This document shows positions 11,276 to 22,582 of a DNA stretch of 64,000 bases, piece after piece. A program made the position numbers and the translations under genes. Below the pieces are notes generated by a model. It had not been told where the DNA came from, did no database searches, and was given only the letters and a program-made list of their open reading frames with translations. Source of the DNA: Viridothelium virens (taxonomy: Eukaryota; Ascomycota; Dothideomycetes; Trypetheliales; Trypetheliaceae); contig ML991859.1 in NCBI GenBank assembly GCA_010094025.1, positions 33,642 through 97,641 on the forward strand, read 5' to 3'. Every line of letters starts with the position of its first letter. Position 1 is the stretch's first letter.

Positions 11276-14003
11276 TCAATCACTGTTCACTTCGCGTCCT
11301 TCTTCCATTGCTTTCATCATCTCGATCTCCCGGTCGATTTTCCGATAGGCCAGCTTAAATTGCGGGAGGAGGAACGGTCTCATGTCGTATCGATTATCTG
11401 CAGCACTTTAGCGTCTGTCTTGAGCAAGAGATTGTTCTGTCTCGAGTGCATTGAAAGAATACTCATGGAAGCAACATGACACACCATCAGGGTTGCTATT
11501 CGGACTGGTCAAATTTTGTACTCCATAATATACCAGCTGGACTTACTAGACTTCACAATGGACAGCTGGCGTCAAGGTCGTCATCTTATGACGGTTGATT
11601 CCAAAGTAGTAAAAGAAGCGCTGCACTATGATTCAAGTCAGTCCAGATGAAGGAAGAGATGTATCAAAGTACCGGGCAGGCTGAGAGCTTCCGAGATCTA
11701 AACTTGCCTTTGACCGCAATTTCACTCGGTGTCAGATGGTTCCAAGTGTGCAGAAGTGTCTGAAACATGGAATACGGTCCTTGACGGTCTACCTTTCTTA
11801 GCCTGCCGAAAACGCTAAGCTCTGCATATGTCATCTTCATCTCCTCCTCGTCTGTCTGCTTGGATTCCAACGGGGTAAGCTCCGCAGTTGGGACGGCATC
11901 CAAGAAACCTCGTAGACATGGAAGCTCAAACGCGTATTCCGCCCACCCAATAAATCCACGGAGATCCGTTTTGCCTATTGCCGTCAGTAAGTTACAAGCT
12001 TTGTTGCATTCTAAGATTTGGGAGATCTAACTGATTGCGCCGATTGGATTCAACTATCATAATGTCAATAGACGCGCTTCAAAGCTATTACGGGCTCGAC
12101 TTACATCTCCAGATGAAGCGTCGTACCTATGAAATTGACATTTAGCATACATCCCACTAAGTCCTCTTTGACTACATGAGAGCAGGAACTTACTTCGTAT
12201 AATATCCTCTTAGACACTCGTCGACGTTTGATGAGGTGAGAACAAGCAGGCTTCCTTCTTTCCCCTGCACCGTCCTCATAGTCGATGCATATAAATATGC
12301 ATGGACCATTCGCAGTCGCGCCTGCAGATTTTGCAGTGCAAGATTCGATGCAGTAGCACCAGAGAACTCTAATTTGAGACCGGTGGTTTTGGTGAAGGTT
12401 TCTGTAGCTGCATCGACCACTCTATCCATGTCGAAGTCCTGGTGCAATGATCCTATAGCATGGGCTAAGGTTGCGGCTCTATGGCGCGTCTCTTGACTTG
12501 ATTGTTTCTCCATTCCCATGTATGCAGTGACGAATATCCGACTACAAACTTCCTGGGGTGTGGTCGGAATCCATTTCGATCCCTCGGGCTCCCCACAAAT
12601 GCCTCGCAAATCTGAGATCACCCGCCGATTACCTTTTTTGATCGCCTCCACCACGAGTCGAGCCATTGAGAAGCATATCACAGCTGTAGAGCAGCTATCG
12701 ATACCCCCCGATAAAGGTAGGAAAAACCCCGACTGTCTGCTTCGCCTGAGGTAGTCATATAGCCATACCGCTGGGCCGAGAGCAATCTCTTCCTGTGGTG
12801 TATGGTAATGGACTTTGATCGGCTCGGAAGGACGTAACCGTGAGTGGGATCCACTAGGGAGGGCTAAAGAAAAGTCGACATTGATCCTCATATATCTCTC
12901 TTCTTCTGCCATGACCTGGAAACCTCTTGTAGGTGATATACGTGCGGCCCGGACTTTGTTCAAATCGATTGTTGCAGTGATTACAGACGCTTCACCCAAT
13001 TCGAATTGAGGCAGAATTCCTAGCACGCCGCCATTCATTGCGATCATTCCGCAACCATCGTATAACAGACGATCACCGTCACAGCCCTTTTGTTGGTCAA
13101 CAGAATCCGAAATTTGAATCAGAGAATGGGCCTGACGTACAATCTGATTACTGTATGCATACGCACCTCCGCGGACGGTAGCAGAGCGGATTAAGTCGAT
13201 CCGTCCTGAAAATGTTAGTTCGCTGAAGAAACGGTACCATCAAATGAAGGCGTATTACGGTCTAATTTCCTTGTAAAGAAAGTGCCGTCAGCGAGATTTG
13301 CGTGGGAAGGGAGACAATGGGTTTTACCTTATCTCCCAGTGAGAGCCGGAGCTATTGAGAACCTTCAGAAGTCAGTGATTACGGGACGAAACAAGCATTG
13401 GCTTTGTAGACTCACGAGATCTACCGATTCGATCAGGTATAGATCAGAATGAGGTACTCTTTCCTGGAAGAGTTCTTCACAGCTTTCCCACCCCAAGATC
13501 ATGTCGTTGAAGATCATGATTGCATCACCAATACAGACGTTCCTTTTGCCAATGATATCGAAAATTTCTTCCGGAACGGTGAACTCCTCGGTATGACGGC
13601 GCGGCCAAGCTGCAAAATACCGGTTCTCGCGAAACTGACCCTCAGAAGCCAGCGTCATTTTGGGTCTGATCAATTTAATATCACCGTCGACTATGATACA
13701 TCTGCAATTGAGAAGCACGCCACGATGTATAACGGGCAGACCAACATCAATGACAATTCCATAAAGATCTTTGTCTCGAAGAATTTCTGCTACAATTTCC
13801 CAGCAATGCATAACAGTATCAAGCTCGAGAAAATGATCCAGAAGACCGTAGCCAGAGATGGAGAGTTCTGGAGTTAGCAGTATGCTTGCACCTTTTGCAC
13901 GAGCTTGATGAATGGCATCTTTGATCCGCTCTAGATTACCTATATAATCTAATGCCCATTGATTGAGCTGGCTTGTTGCCACGACAGCAAGATGCCCTGT
14001 CAT
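11276..14003 (-). CDS. QNS1: Glutamine-dependent NAD+ synthetase, 11-exon gene with micro-exons
   Basis: Amidates nicotinic-acid adenine dinucleotide to NAD+, using ammonia from glutamine. My reading in transcript order: 14003-13416, 13362-13328, 13269-13259, 13205-13141, 13086-12194, 12126-12105, 12053-12032, 11974-11708, 11625-11547, 11495-11485, 11397-11276. The sum is 2115 bases, 704 residues, the family length. The N-terminal nitrilase domain shows the triad Glu46 (TPELSISGYG), Lys115 (IRPKMTLASEG) and Cys175 (SCEELF). The synthetase domain has the PP-loop SGGIDS at about 359-364, then SSNVDECLRGYYTKYDASSGD, NPIGAISKTDLRG and NRHKMTTLTPAVHCE. The last exon restores the conserved NRYDMRPFLL...AYRKID tail. 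Four exons are only 11, 22, 22 and 11 bp, and the intron at 11626-11707 uses a GC donor (GCAAGT). Each tiny exon encodes residues conserved in the family and keeps frame. Confidence 0.88.
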
Positions 14004-14574
14004 GACTGAGAAGCTCTGGGAGTGACTGCAAAAGCAAACAAACAGCTGATTTCCTATTCTAAAAGAGATCAGAGGTTATGCGTGCGAATTAAGTAGTGAG
14101 GACGAACTTGCAATATTAGGGAAGGATGAGGTGTGTCAGACCAATCACGAAAGTGGTTGGAGATAATCAGATAAGATCTGTTTCCACACTGTGATTGTCC
14201 TTGAGCGAGGCGAGTCTGTGTTGGATTCTTGTCGCTTCACCGCGAACACACAATACACTACCTTAGGTAGGTACTCTGAATTACGGTCTGCATAAGGCTG
14301 TCGAAGATGGTAATCGAACTGTTACGGTCAAACTGCAAGGATCAGCCTGCAAGCTGGGTCCCTACTGGTACTCTAGACTGGACGACTAGAGTACCTAACC
14401 GCGTAATGTTTACCTTTTGACGTCACATCTTCGGAGCTTCACCTCCAGCAACTTAACGCCATCCTCTGTTAGGTGACTAGGTAGAGGTGAAACCTGAGAA
14501 CGCGTCATTCTGACTGATAGCTTCTATGTGCTACTCTAATTGACGGTAAAAAGACTGCTGCTCGTCCTTCTACA
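14004..14574. promoter_or_regulatory. Divergent intergenic region, NAD+ synthetase / GST-like gene
   Basis: 571 bases between two divergent starts. It holds a perfect CRE/ATF-type palindrome TGACGTCA at 14418-14425 and an inverted CCTTAGG-type motif (TACCTTAGGTAGGTA, 14259-14273). Whether either site is used is unknown. Confidence 0.35.
14418..14425. promoter_or_regulatory. CRE-like palindrome TGACGTCA
   Basis: An exact 8-bp palindrome of the type bound by ATF/CREB-family bZIP factors, about 150 bases upstream of the GST-like frame. Such sites are common in promoters of stress-responsive fungal genes. Function here is inferred only from sequence. Confidence 0.35.
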
Positions 14575-15285
14575 ATGATCACGGTACACTACCTCGGCGT
14601 CTCTCAATCGGAACGCATAACATGGCTCTTCGAGGAGCTCGGCATTCCTTACAAGTTCGTGAAACACACATGAGATCCTCTACTCAGACCAGCTTCTCTC
14701 AAGGATCTCCCCGGAAATGATACCGGCAAAGCACCCTTTATTGAAGATTCGGATGCAAATATCACTCTCAGCGAGAGCGCCGCCATCTGCGACTATGTGA
14801 TTCACCAATATGCTGACGGTAGATTGGCGGCAAAGCCGGGCGACAAGCATTACGCCGATTACTTGTACTGGTTTCACCATGAGAATAGCAACCTGCAACC
14901 AGCAATGGTTCAAGCCATGTACATGAGATTTGTGGAAGACAAGGAGTCACCTACCATGCAGATCATGAAGAGCCGATTCGATATGTCTATGCGGAATATT
15001 GATGACAAGTTTAAGGACAACAAGTGGCTTGCGGGCGAGGAATTCACCGCAGCCGAAATCATGAGCGTTTACAGTCTAACCACACAGCGTTATTACACAC
15101 CAGTTGGACTTGGAGATTATAAGAATATCTTGCGTTGGCTGGGAGACTGTTCGAACAGGGATGCCTACAAAAGGGCAATGGAAAAGTCAGATCCTGAAAT
15201 GAAGCTCTTATTGAGTGCCGAGGCGCCTGAAAAGAGTTTGCTAGAGACGAACGGCGTGACCAGCAACCTTTGGAAGCGAGAATAA
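14575..15285 (+). pseudogene. Glutathione S-transferase-like gene with in-frame TGA
   Basis: From the ATG at 14575 the frame reads a thioredoxin-fold GST N-terminus (MITVHYLGVSQSERITWLFEELGIPYK). It meets TGA at 14671-14673, codon 33, then continues without further damage to the natural stop at 15285. Downstream landmarks are GKAPFIED, LSESAAICDYVI (the glutathione gamma-glutamyl contact region) and an all-helical C-terminal domain. The total of about 236 codons is normal for the family. The family usually has KHTRDP where this has KHT-stop-DP, so the stop is best explained by one CGA to TGA change. No intron of acceptable size removes it. It may be a recent pseudogene, a segregating null allele or a sequencing error. 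It lies next to, and divergent from, NAD+ synthetase. Confidence 0.75.
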
Positions 15286-15714
15286 TTTCTTTGACCTGGC
15301 ACTAGCCTTCTTGGACAGTGGATTGCGACAAGAAGATCAGGAAGGGATCACCTCAAAGACACTGGGCTACTCTGACTAGCCATAGGCATCTCGAGTCGCC
15401 GGGCACTCATTCCACTCATGCTACGATAGGATGGAAAGAGTTAGACGACGATCGAATTGAAATAGCTCTTCACTGAGAGACTGTCTCAGAGATGTCTCTT
15501 TGTCCACATAAGAGCAGTAAATTTCAAATTTTCAAACACTGTCTCGACAGACATTGGAAAAGTTGTGGATGCGCAAACAGATGAGGATGTGCACAGAAGA
15601 CAGGGGTATTCGACGAGGGAAAAGATAGAGTCCTCAATCCGCTGAAGAAAGTCTACCCGTTCCAAACCCACGCACGCCGTGATGAGCCGATTTCCAAATG
15701 CCAGTCATAGAAAC
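15286..15714. other. Convergent spacer
   Basis: 429 bases between the 3' ends of the GST-like gene and the capping-enzyme gene. No coding frame or repeat was recognised. Confidence 0.4.
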
Positions 15715-18416
15715 CTAACCCACGGGTGGGACTGCCCTCGAGAGAACCTTCACGTTGTCTAAAAAGACCTTGATGAGTCGCTCCAACTCATTCTCCTTGC
15801 CCTCCTGCAAGAGCTTCATTTGTCTCCGGACCTCCGCGCTACTGATCTCCACCTCCAACTCATGTGTCTTTCCGCCGCTACCACCGCCGTCTGTGACCTG
15901 TGTAAGATCGACTTGGTACGCTTGATGTAAATAACTCAGCCTATCCTTTACTCGATCTGGAAATTTTACTTTAGTACTTTCTTCGATTTCTCCCTGATAG
16001 GCAATTTCAAGATTGATGCTTATCCGAACGTCAAAGGCTTCCCTGGGACAGTAAATGTCAAGGTCCACGAGACGGCATTTGACAATACGTGCGCTTTCTC
16101 TTCCGCTCTTCTGATCCTTTGTAATCCGCACTTTGGTACGTTTGAGTAAGCCTTGCGATTCGATGATATGACGTGCGGGCGCAGGAAGTGTATGGAACCC
16201 AGCTTGTGTGAGTTCATGGAATGAGTCGCGCTCGCGCTTATGCTCATAGTGTATCTTGACACGGGGTCGTTGACCTGGTGACGGTCGAGCATGGGACTTT
16301 TGGACTTCCGCATTGAGGAAGTCATTAAGAGCCTTGTGCTGGTGCTATAGGAAAAAGTCAGTTAATGGTCTCAGCAACCCGAGATAGAGCTTACTTCAGT
16401 CATAAAGCTTTCGAATGCAATCTGTTTGCGAGCCTCAAGATCCAATATTACTGCTGAAACAACTGGAAGACGAATACGTTCGTTGCTTCCTTTGTCCACA
16501 AGCGTCCCTAACTTGGCCTCAATCTCAATCTGTCCGTTCGGAGAGACATTTCCACCGACATCAGACACGGCAGTTTCCGGCCACTGTCCGAGTTCAGAGT
16601 AGATGAAATCCGTGACTATGCGAGTCAGATCATTATATGGCTCTACGCTAGTAATGCTCCGTTCCCAGTAACCCAATGGTCCGTCGTTGGTTTCCTCGAA
16701 GTCTAGCCCGGCGGCTTGTGGTCTGACCCCATTGATCTCCCCATTTGCCGGACTTTTCGCCACCATAGGTGTCACCGACCGTGACTGTAGACGAGTGTTG
16801 CTACGCTCTTGTTTTGGACCCTGCGCTGAACGTTGTCCCCTAATGTGGGCGGTGATGTGAGATCTTCGGGCCCAAATTGGCGGTTCATTGTATCTTGTAC
16901 GTTTGTGAGAAGGCTGGAGGAAGTTTGCGGCGGGATTGGGTTCACTTTTGATGCCGGCCTGGAATTGGCTTTCAGATCCGTGTGCAGGCTCATGTAAAGC
17001 TGGAGCTGACTCTGCTTGTTGAATCTCCGATTGAGCTTGGTTTCCATTCGGATCTCTGATATGCATCGGCTCTGTTGGGGTGACAGACGAATAGGTCATT
17101 GTATGTTCGCTATCAGAATTCAGACGCGGGGCAATAGACCCTGTGGACAGCTCATATTTCTCAGTTCCCATTTCTGCTGGTTGAGAACCAAATGAGTTGG
17201 TTGTCGAAGGAAGCTGATTACTGTGCGCACTGTCAAGCTGAATTGGTTTCTGGTAATCGTGCTGTATAGAATCAGACAAAAAGCCTCCCTCGCCATTGAT
17301 GGGCGCGTTGAGGTGCGACAATGGCGTTTGTGCAGAACGAGCACCCGCGCCGCTATCTGTTTGTGACCTCACACTGACACCCGTCGCAAGTGGCGTTTGT
17401 GATATTCCGCCGGCTGAAAGTCCCCTCTTATCGTTGTAATGGTCATACTGTGACTGCCGAATATGATGTCCTAATTGGTCATGGCTGCCACTTCGTCTTT
17501 CATCCATCATTTGCGACTGACTGGGTACTCTTGTTTTTGGGCTCACACTTATGCTCCTCTCTCTTTCAAATTGTTCCATGTGCCTTGGGCTGCCTCTCTC
17601 AGAAGATTGCTGTACAGACGCTTGAGGGGACTCCGTCATCGGGCCTGCAACTGATCTCGATGGAGGAGAAGCAGAATGCATACTTGTGCCTGCGTACGAT
17701 GCTCCAGAATGTGTACGTTGATGGATCGAGTGAGGACTGATGGGCTCGCGAAATCCGTGTGTTGATGACCGCTGATAAAGTGGTGGTGGAGGGCCAAGAG
17801 GTGTGTTTGGTTGCGATGGATGATGTTGATATGCATGTGAGGATGAATGAGATGATATGGGGCTTTCTCGCACTGAGTAAGGAGTCGGATCGCGGAGGGA
17901 ATTGGGAGTGGGGGTCGGAGAGGGTCGCGATATTGAATGCTGCAGGGACTGAGATGGCGCGCTGTTTACGGTCAACGGAAGTCCTACGGGAGATTGTAGC
18001 ACCGGACTTTGGTGATGGTTAAGAGCGCGTCCACCAGGGACAGGAATGCTTGAGAAGCTGTCGCGCGATCCGTACGAGACATGAGCATGCGCTGGGCTTT
18101 GTGGGTGTGGTTGAGAGAACGGGAATTGATTGGCAGCAAGTGATCGAGAAGGAGTGTGTCCTGGAGAGTATTGTAGGTGAGATCCTGGAGGGCCAGAGGA
18201 GCTATGTGGACGGATATCGTGTTGAAGAGGTTGCTGAGAATGTAAAGTGGACGGCCCAGTGTGTAATGGTTGAGCAGGCGGAACGACCTGAGATGGATGG
18301 TGAGGTGGAAAATATCCATGAGCAGGCGACTGAGGGATTGGCGATGTTTGCGGAGGGGCTTTGGTTGTTCGTCGAGCGTTCGACGCATCCTCGTTGAGGA
18401 CTGATCTGAGATCCAT
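15715..18416 (-). CDS. mRNA-capping enzyme subunit beta (polynucleotide 5'-triphosphatase)
   Basis: Removes the gamma phosphate of nascent pre-mRNA in the nucleus, the first step of capping. It belongs to the metal-dependent tunnel family of yeast Cet1. Two exons, 18416-16395 and 16344-15715, joined in phase 0, give 883 residues. The start MDLRSVLNEDAS is the typical filamentous-fungal N-terminus; an in-frame ATG at 18557 exists but would add an untypical leader. Residues 20 to about 590 are low-complexity, rich in Ser, Pro, Gln and His, and probably disordered. The catalytic domain begins near GPLGYWERS. It shows both metal-binding ExE strands: IEIEAKLG at about 630 and ELEVEISS at about 836. 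Between them lie the basic strands RVKIHYEHKRERDSF and RVRITKDQKSGRE. Several long antisense frames over the low-complexity part are shadows. Confidence 0.93.
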
Positions 18417-21400
18417 CGATGATGATACACGGGGTTGACTTCTTTGAGCGCAAAGCCTCTCAAACTCCTTTCCCAGCTTCAGAAGCTGTATAACTCCTGG
18501 AGCAACGCCAGGGGCTGGTCGCCGAGCCCCTTGGAGACGGAAAATACCAGATCGCAACGTTTTGTCGGACAGTTTTGTGAATCAGGTTGAAGCCGACGAC
18601 GGGATACATTCCAGGTCCATCCGAGGAGTTCAGATCCACGGAGGCCTCTCCACACGCTCGGTCGATCGCATGGAACGTGTTCAGAATTTTCGGGCCTTCT
18701 GAAGCTTGCGAAAGGCGTTTTCAAGAGCTCAGGTGGATGATGGTATGGGTCTGAGGGGGTTTGCGATACAAGGTCTAGCTCCTAAACACATCCCGGTCTG
18801 GAAACTGGGTTGGCAGAAAAGCAGATCTGACAACGGATAGAGACGCTTTCGCTGAGTACCATGGAGAAAACGGCGACGAAGCTGCAAGTCGAGCTCGATG
18901 CGATGACAAGTCAAACCGTCGCGCCATTCCAGGGCAACATTTCCAGGGTTGGTGTAGTGTACAGATGCGAGGGCGTAGCAGGGATTGCGTCTAGATACAC
19001 GTGACCTTAAACGGAGGACTCCCAGTGTTCAACTCGGCCATCTTTCAGGAGTTGTACGAAACAGGACAACCTTAATCGCATGGCACATGCCAAAAAGTGT
19101 GCATTCTGACATAATCATTCAAGCTCTCTAACAACGCATTGCGGTCAACTCAACAAATGGGCTGTTGTCCGCCATAGGAGTTCCTGGTCCTATGAGATTC
19201 AATTAAGCAACGAAGCCCAGCATACTGTTACTGCATCCGCGCTTCAACAGTTTGTACAGGCCGGGATGAAAAGAGGAGCTGTCATCCCTTAGAATACAAA
19301 GAGACGATTGACAACGGTCAATGCAGTCACCAAAGGCCTAGGATGGAGGTCAATAACGGAGGCGCAGATGTTTGGAGTCGCGGACCTCAGGTCAACCCTG
19401 AAAATTTGAGTATCCGGATCAAGATCAAGCTAAGGAACACGATTGCTGTTGTCCAGCTGTTGCCAACCTGGAGACGAGCAATGAAATGCGAACGAACGAC
19501 CAAAGCACCGAAAAGTATCAGCGGGACATAGTATCCTTCTATGACGACTGGTCCAACTCCGCGCTTGAGACAGGTCTGGACACGGTCTGTCAATGGTCCG
19601 CCCGGTTCCATGCCAGATTCCTTAGGTACAGTGAACGTGTCGTAATCAAGGCCAGTTTTTTAGACGGATTGATCATATTGCACGGGCTTAGAAAGCCGAA
19701 TAAGCTAAGACTACAAGATGAAGGACGGTATGATCAAGAGCATCATGCATGCCCTGACTTGGATAGTGGGATGTTCGGTAGAAGATCTCGGTAGCCTGAA
19801 GAGACTGTGCTTACATATTATTAACTCAGAGTTCGTCGTCCGTTATCCGTCGCCCAAAACTTCATCAAAAATGGAGAGCTCAGAGTGTAATGACGTTGAC
19901 CTTGAGACAAAGAAACATTGTCCATGCTTCTCTTGGAGGGTGGGATTGGCGATCAGTACTACGTTCTCCTGGCTTGGTAGCATGACCTACAGTCTGGAAT
20001 GCTAATCAGTTCATCCGAATACATTATAATCCATCATGGGACTGGTAGTAGGGCTAGATGATGTGACGAAGCGTAAGTTACGAGGCGCCTTCTTGCATTT
20101 TTCAGGTCTCAAGCAGTCGCAGAGGGCTCCCGACCTCACTTCTGAGAGAACATACGCGAGGACCTTGTAATACAATGCGCTACGATAAGTAGAATCTGAC
20201 CATGACTTTGGAGCATAGACAAAACTCATACAGGGGTGAACAGACGCTGGACTGTGACTAATTTCAGGTAATGCACTTATTGTCCACGAGAGTATTAGGT
20301 AAGAAACAGCCAGATGAAGGGATAAATAGGTAGGTAACCGTTCAAAGGGTGGCTCGTCACCTTCTCGTCCGTGGGGCTCAAATAGTAAATTCCCAAATTA
20401 ATGGACTAGAATCTATGGCCTATCCGTAAATCGATAGATCGACATTAAATTAGATGCTTGTTATGCAACTTGGCTCTAGTGAAAGAGTGCACAGGCGCCA
20501 TACTAGAGAAATCCTTGGGTGTCCTTTGGAAAGAACTCGCGGTTTTCTATCACCTGCGAGTCATGGCATAGGTATTATGGAGATTATGTCCGACAGCGCG
20601 GATAGTTAAGTGGCTTGCATAAGTACGTGGTTGGTATCTCTTCTAGTTCACCTGCGGTGCATCCCTTGAGAAGACACAGGTGGCATCAATCCTTCACAAT
20701 GGGACATGTGAATGTGGAACGATAGTCGCGTCTTTAATTTGTTCCTTCAATTTTCTTGAATAAGAACAGGTTTTGATAGGTCTCTAGATTACTTTCACCA
20801 GCTGTTTTAAATGCTGTGTGTAGCCTCGCCAAAAGCTCGATAGCGTGTACCGAGAGGTGACATAAGCCCTAGAGAAATGAGAGCAAGCAAATGACTTACT
20901 TCATCTCACGAACCTACAACCCAAAGCTCTGACGTACCTACTGCAGAGTATCGATGTTGTGCTGCAGTACAGTGGATAGTCTGCAGATCCTTCAGACGAA
21001 CCGATCCCGCGGGTCTTACCTCATTCTTCACCGGAGGACGTGATGATTTGTGACGATCTTATCCAGCCGTGCTACTCTCGCCACGGTGCCACCCTACCCC
21101 TACGCAGTCGGGTCGATCCAGCCAGGCACCCAGGGATAAAGATGACAGTAAGATTCAATGAAGCCTAGCAAGGGTCATGGTCGAGATTCGATAATCCTAG
21201 CAACTCCTTCGGAGCCCGAACCGAGGCATAGGGATACAGGGGTGCATGGAGTGAATCCTCGAGGATACCAAGCTTTTGGATGAGATCCTTACTCTAATGT
21301 TGACTAGCTTCGGGTGTTGTTGTAACTTCCGACCCGAAAATACTGGAGCCGCCAGTGGAGGATAATTTTCAACCCACTTGCGTGCAAATGATCTGATTCT

Positions 21401-21925
21401 AATGATGTTTCGCCCTTTGGCAAAGGGCCTTTTTCTTAATGCCCCTAATGCCCCTAAAGCTTCGTTCTTTTCGTTTAAGTAGGTCTCGGTACGAACCGGC
21501 GGTCGGCATTGACTACAATGCTTTAAATCCCCACTGTCTCTTGTGTTGTTGTCGTCCAAACTTCCTGGAGCTTACTACGTATGGACATAACTCGTAAGTC
21601 TCCGCAGATAAGATGCCTCTTGGCCCACATGGCGATCCTCTGAGAATGTGGTATCCTGGTTGATGCATAAATGTGGCTCTCGTGAGCCTCGCAATAGTGG
21701 TCTTACGCGGGATAGCTCAACTGCCCTCGTTCGAAGTACCCGTCGCCATGAGGCGGTGTCATTGTTCGAGTTATCGGTCTCGTCGAGCGCTCCGTCTCCC
21801 GATGTCATTATGTTGTGACGATCGCGATCGGATTGTTATACCTAATCGTCTTATATATAATCGGCATCAGATCAATCCGTCATTTGTAGTGTATTCGATA
21901 ACGTTTCTGACCATTTTCCGTCAAA
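18417..21925. other. 3.5-kb region without a recognisable gene
   Basis: The region upstream of the capping-enzyme gene and of the cupin. Frames such as 19486-19794 (+, 102 codons), 19387-19611 (-, hydrophobic) and 21197-21559 (-, 120 codons) carry no motif I recognise and do not link convincingly by splicing. TGCCCCTAA is tandemly duplicated near 21440-21456. It could contain a decayed gene or a species-specific spliced gene; nothing more is visible. Confidence 0.4.
21851..21860 (+). promoter_or_regulatory. TATA-like box of the cupin gene
   Basis: TTATATATAA about 66-75 bases upstream of the cupin ATG at 21926, a good match in sequence and distance to a fungal TATA element. Confidence 0.4.
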
Positions 21926-22492
21926 ATGTCGGTTCCTTTGCCAGTCGCTGATATTCCTGTTAACTTTGTCCCCGCGAAAACCGGAGAGCTACTTCATCTT
22001 GGACCGATAAAAATGCGAGTGTTAGAAGATGGGTCCAGGACATGTATTACCCTCCTATGGCTTCTGAATCAGCTGGTTGGGCTTACAAATCTAACAGCGC
22101 AACGGCTTAGCACTGTAGAAGGCATCATTCCACCTCACATGGCTGGTCCTGTAGCACATTGGCATGAGATGCACGACGAAACATTCTACGTTACAAAGGG
22201 CATGGTACGGTTTACAGTTCCAAAACACCCAAACAATCCGGAAGAGAAACACATCGATGCCTACGAGGGAGATTACGTTACCGTCCCCGTTCGGGCACCA
22301 CATACCTTCAGTAACCCAAGCGATGGAGAATCGAGATTTTTTTGTACCATGACCCCAAGCTTTTACATTAACTACTTCAAGCTTCTCAGCCAGGTTGTTG
22401 ATGCAGGAAAACCGGTAACGAGGGAAATGAACCTGGACGCAATGGCCATGTATGCAACCCTTTCAGCTGAGCAAGAAGGGCCGTCTGCATGA
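21926..22492 (+). CDS. Small cupin-fold protein (quercetinase/YxaG-like)
   Basis: A single-domain cupin, possibly a metal-dependent oxygenase or isomerase of small aromatic or carbonyl compounds; the substrate is not predictable. Exons 21926-22043 and 22098-22492 give 170 residues. The intron (54 bp) is a multiple of three and stop-free, so the frame stays open without splicing. Removing it restores the family sequence GSRTSQRLSTVEGIIPPHMAGP. Cupin motif 1 is visible as HWHEMHDETFYVTKGMVRF, with the two histidines and the glutamate as metal ligands. Motif 2 is YVTVPVRAPHTFSNPSD, with the third histidine. A TATA-like box lies about 70 bases upstream. It converges on the SDR gene with a 90-base gap, which suggests but does not prove a functional link. 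Confidence 0.82.
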   Translation: MSVPLPVADIPVNFVPAKTGELLHLGPIKMRVLEDGSRTCITLLWLLNQLVGLTNLTAQRLSTVEGIIPPHMAGPVAHWHEMHDETFYVTKGMVRFTVPKHPNNPEEKHIDAYEGDYVTVPVRAPHTFSNPSDGESRFFCTMTPSFYINYFKLLSQVVDAGKPVTREMNLDAMAMYATLSAEQEGPSA

Positions 22493-22582
22493 AAACAGAT
22501 TCCATTGATCGGAATCATCGAATGTATTTTATGACGAGTTACAAGCGATACTAAAACATTGGTGGATGGAGTCTCCCAAAAT

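Noticed and set aside
11546-11548. Stop codon TAG after HCEV as the end of NAD+ synthetase
   Set aside because: It lies across a GTAAGT donor, and the conserved C-terminal tail is found in two further exons (11495-11485 and 11397-11276).
17390-18463. Long frames antisense to or out of frame with the capping-enzyme gene
   Set aside because: They arise from the low-complexity Ser/Pro/Gln/His coding sequence.
19486-19794. 102-codon plus-strand frame
   Set aside because: No domain, no splice partner and overlapping antisense frames; left unassigned.
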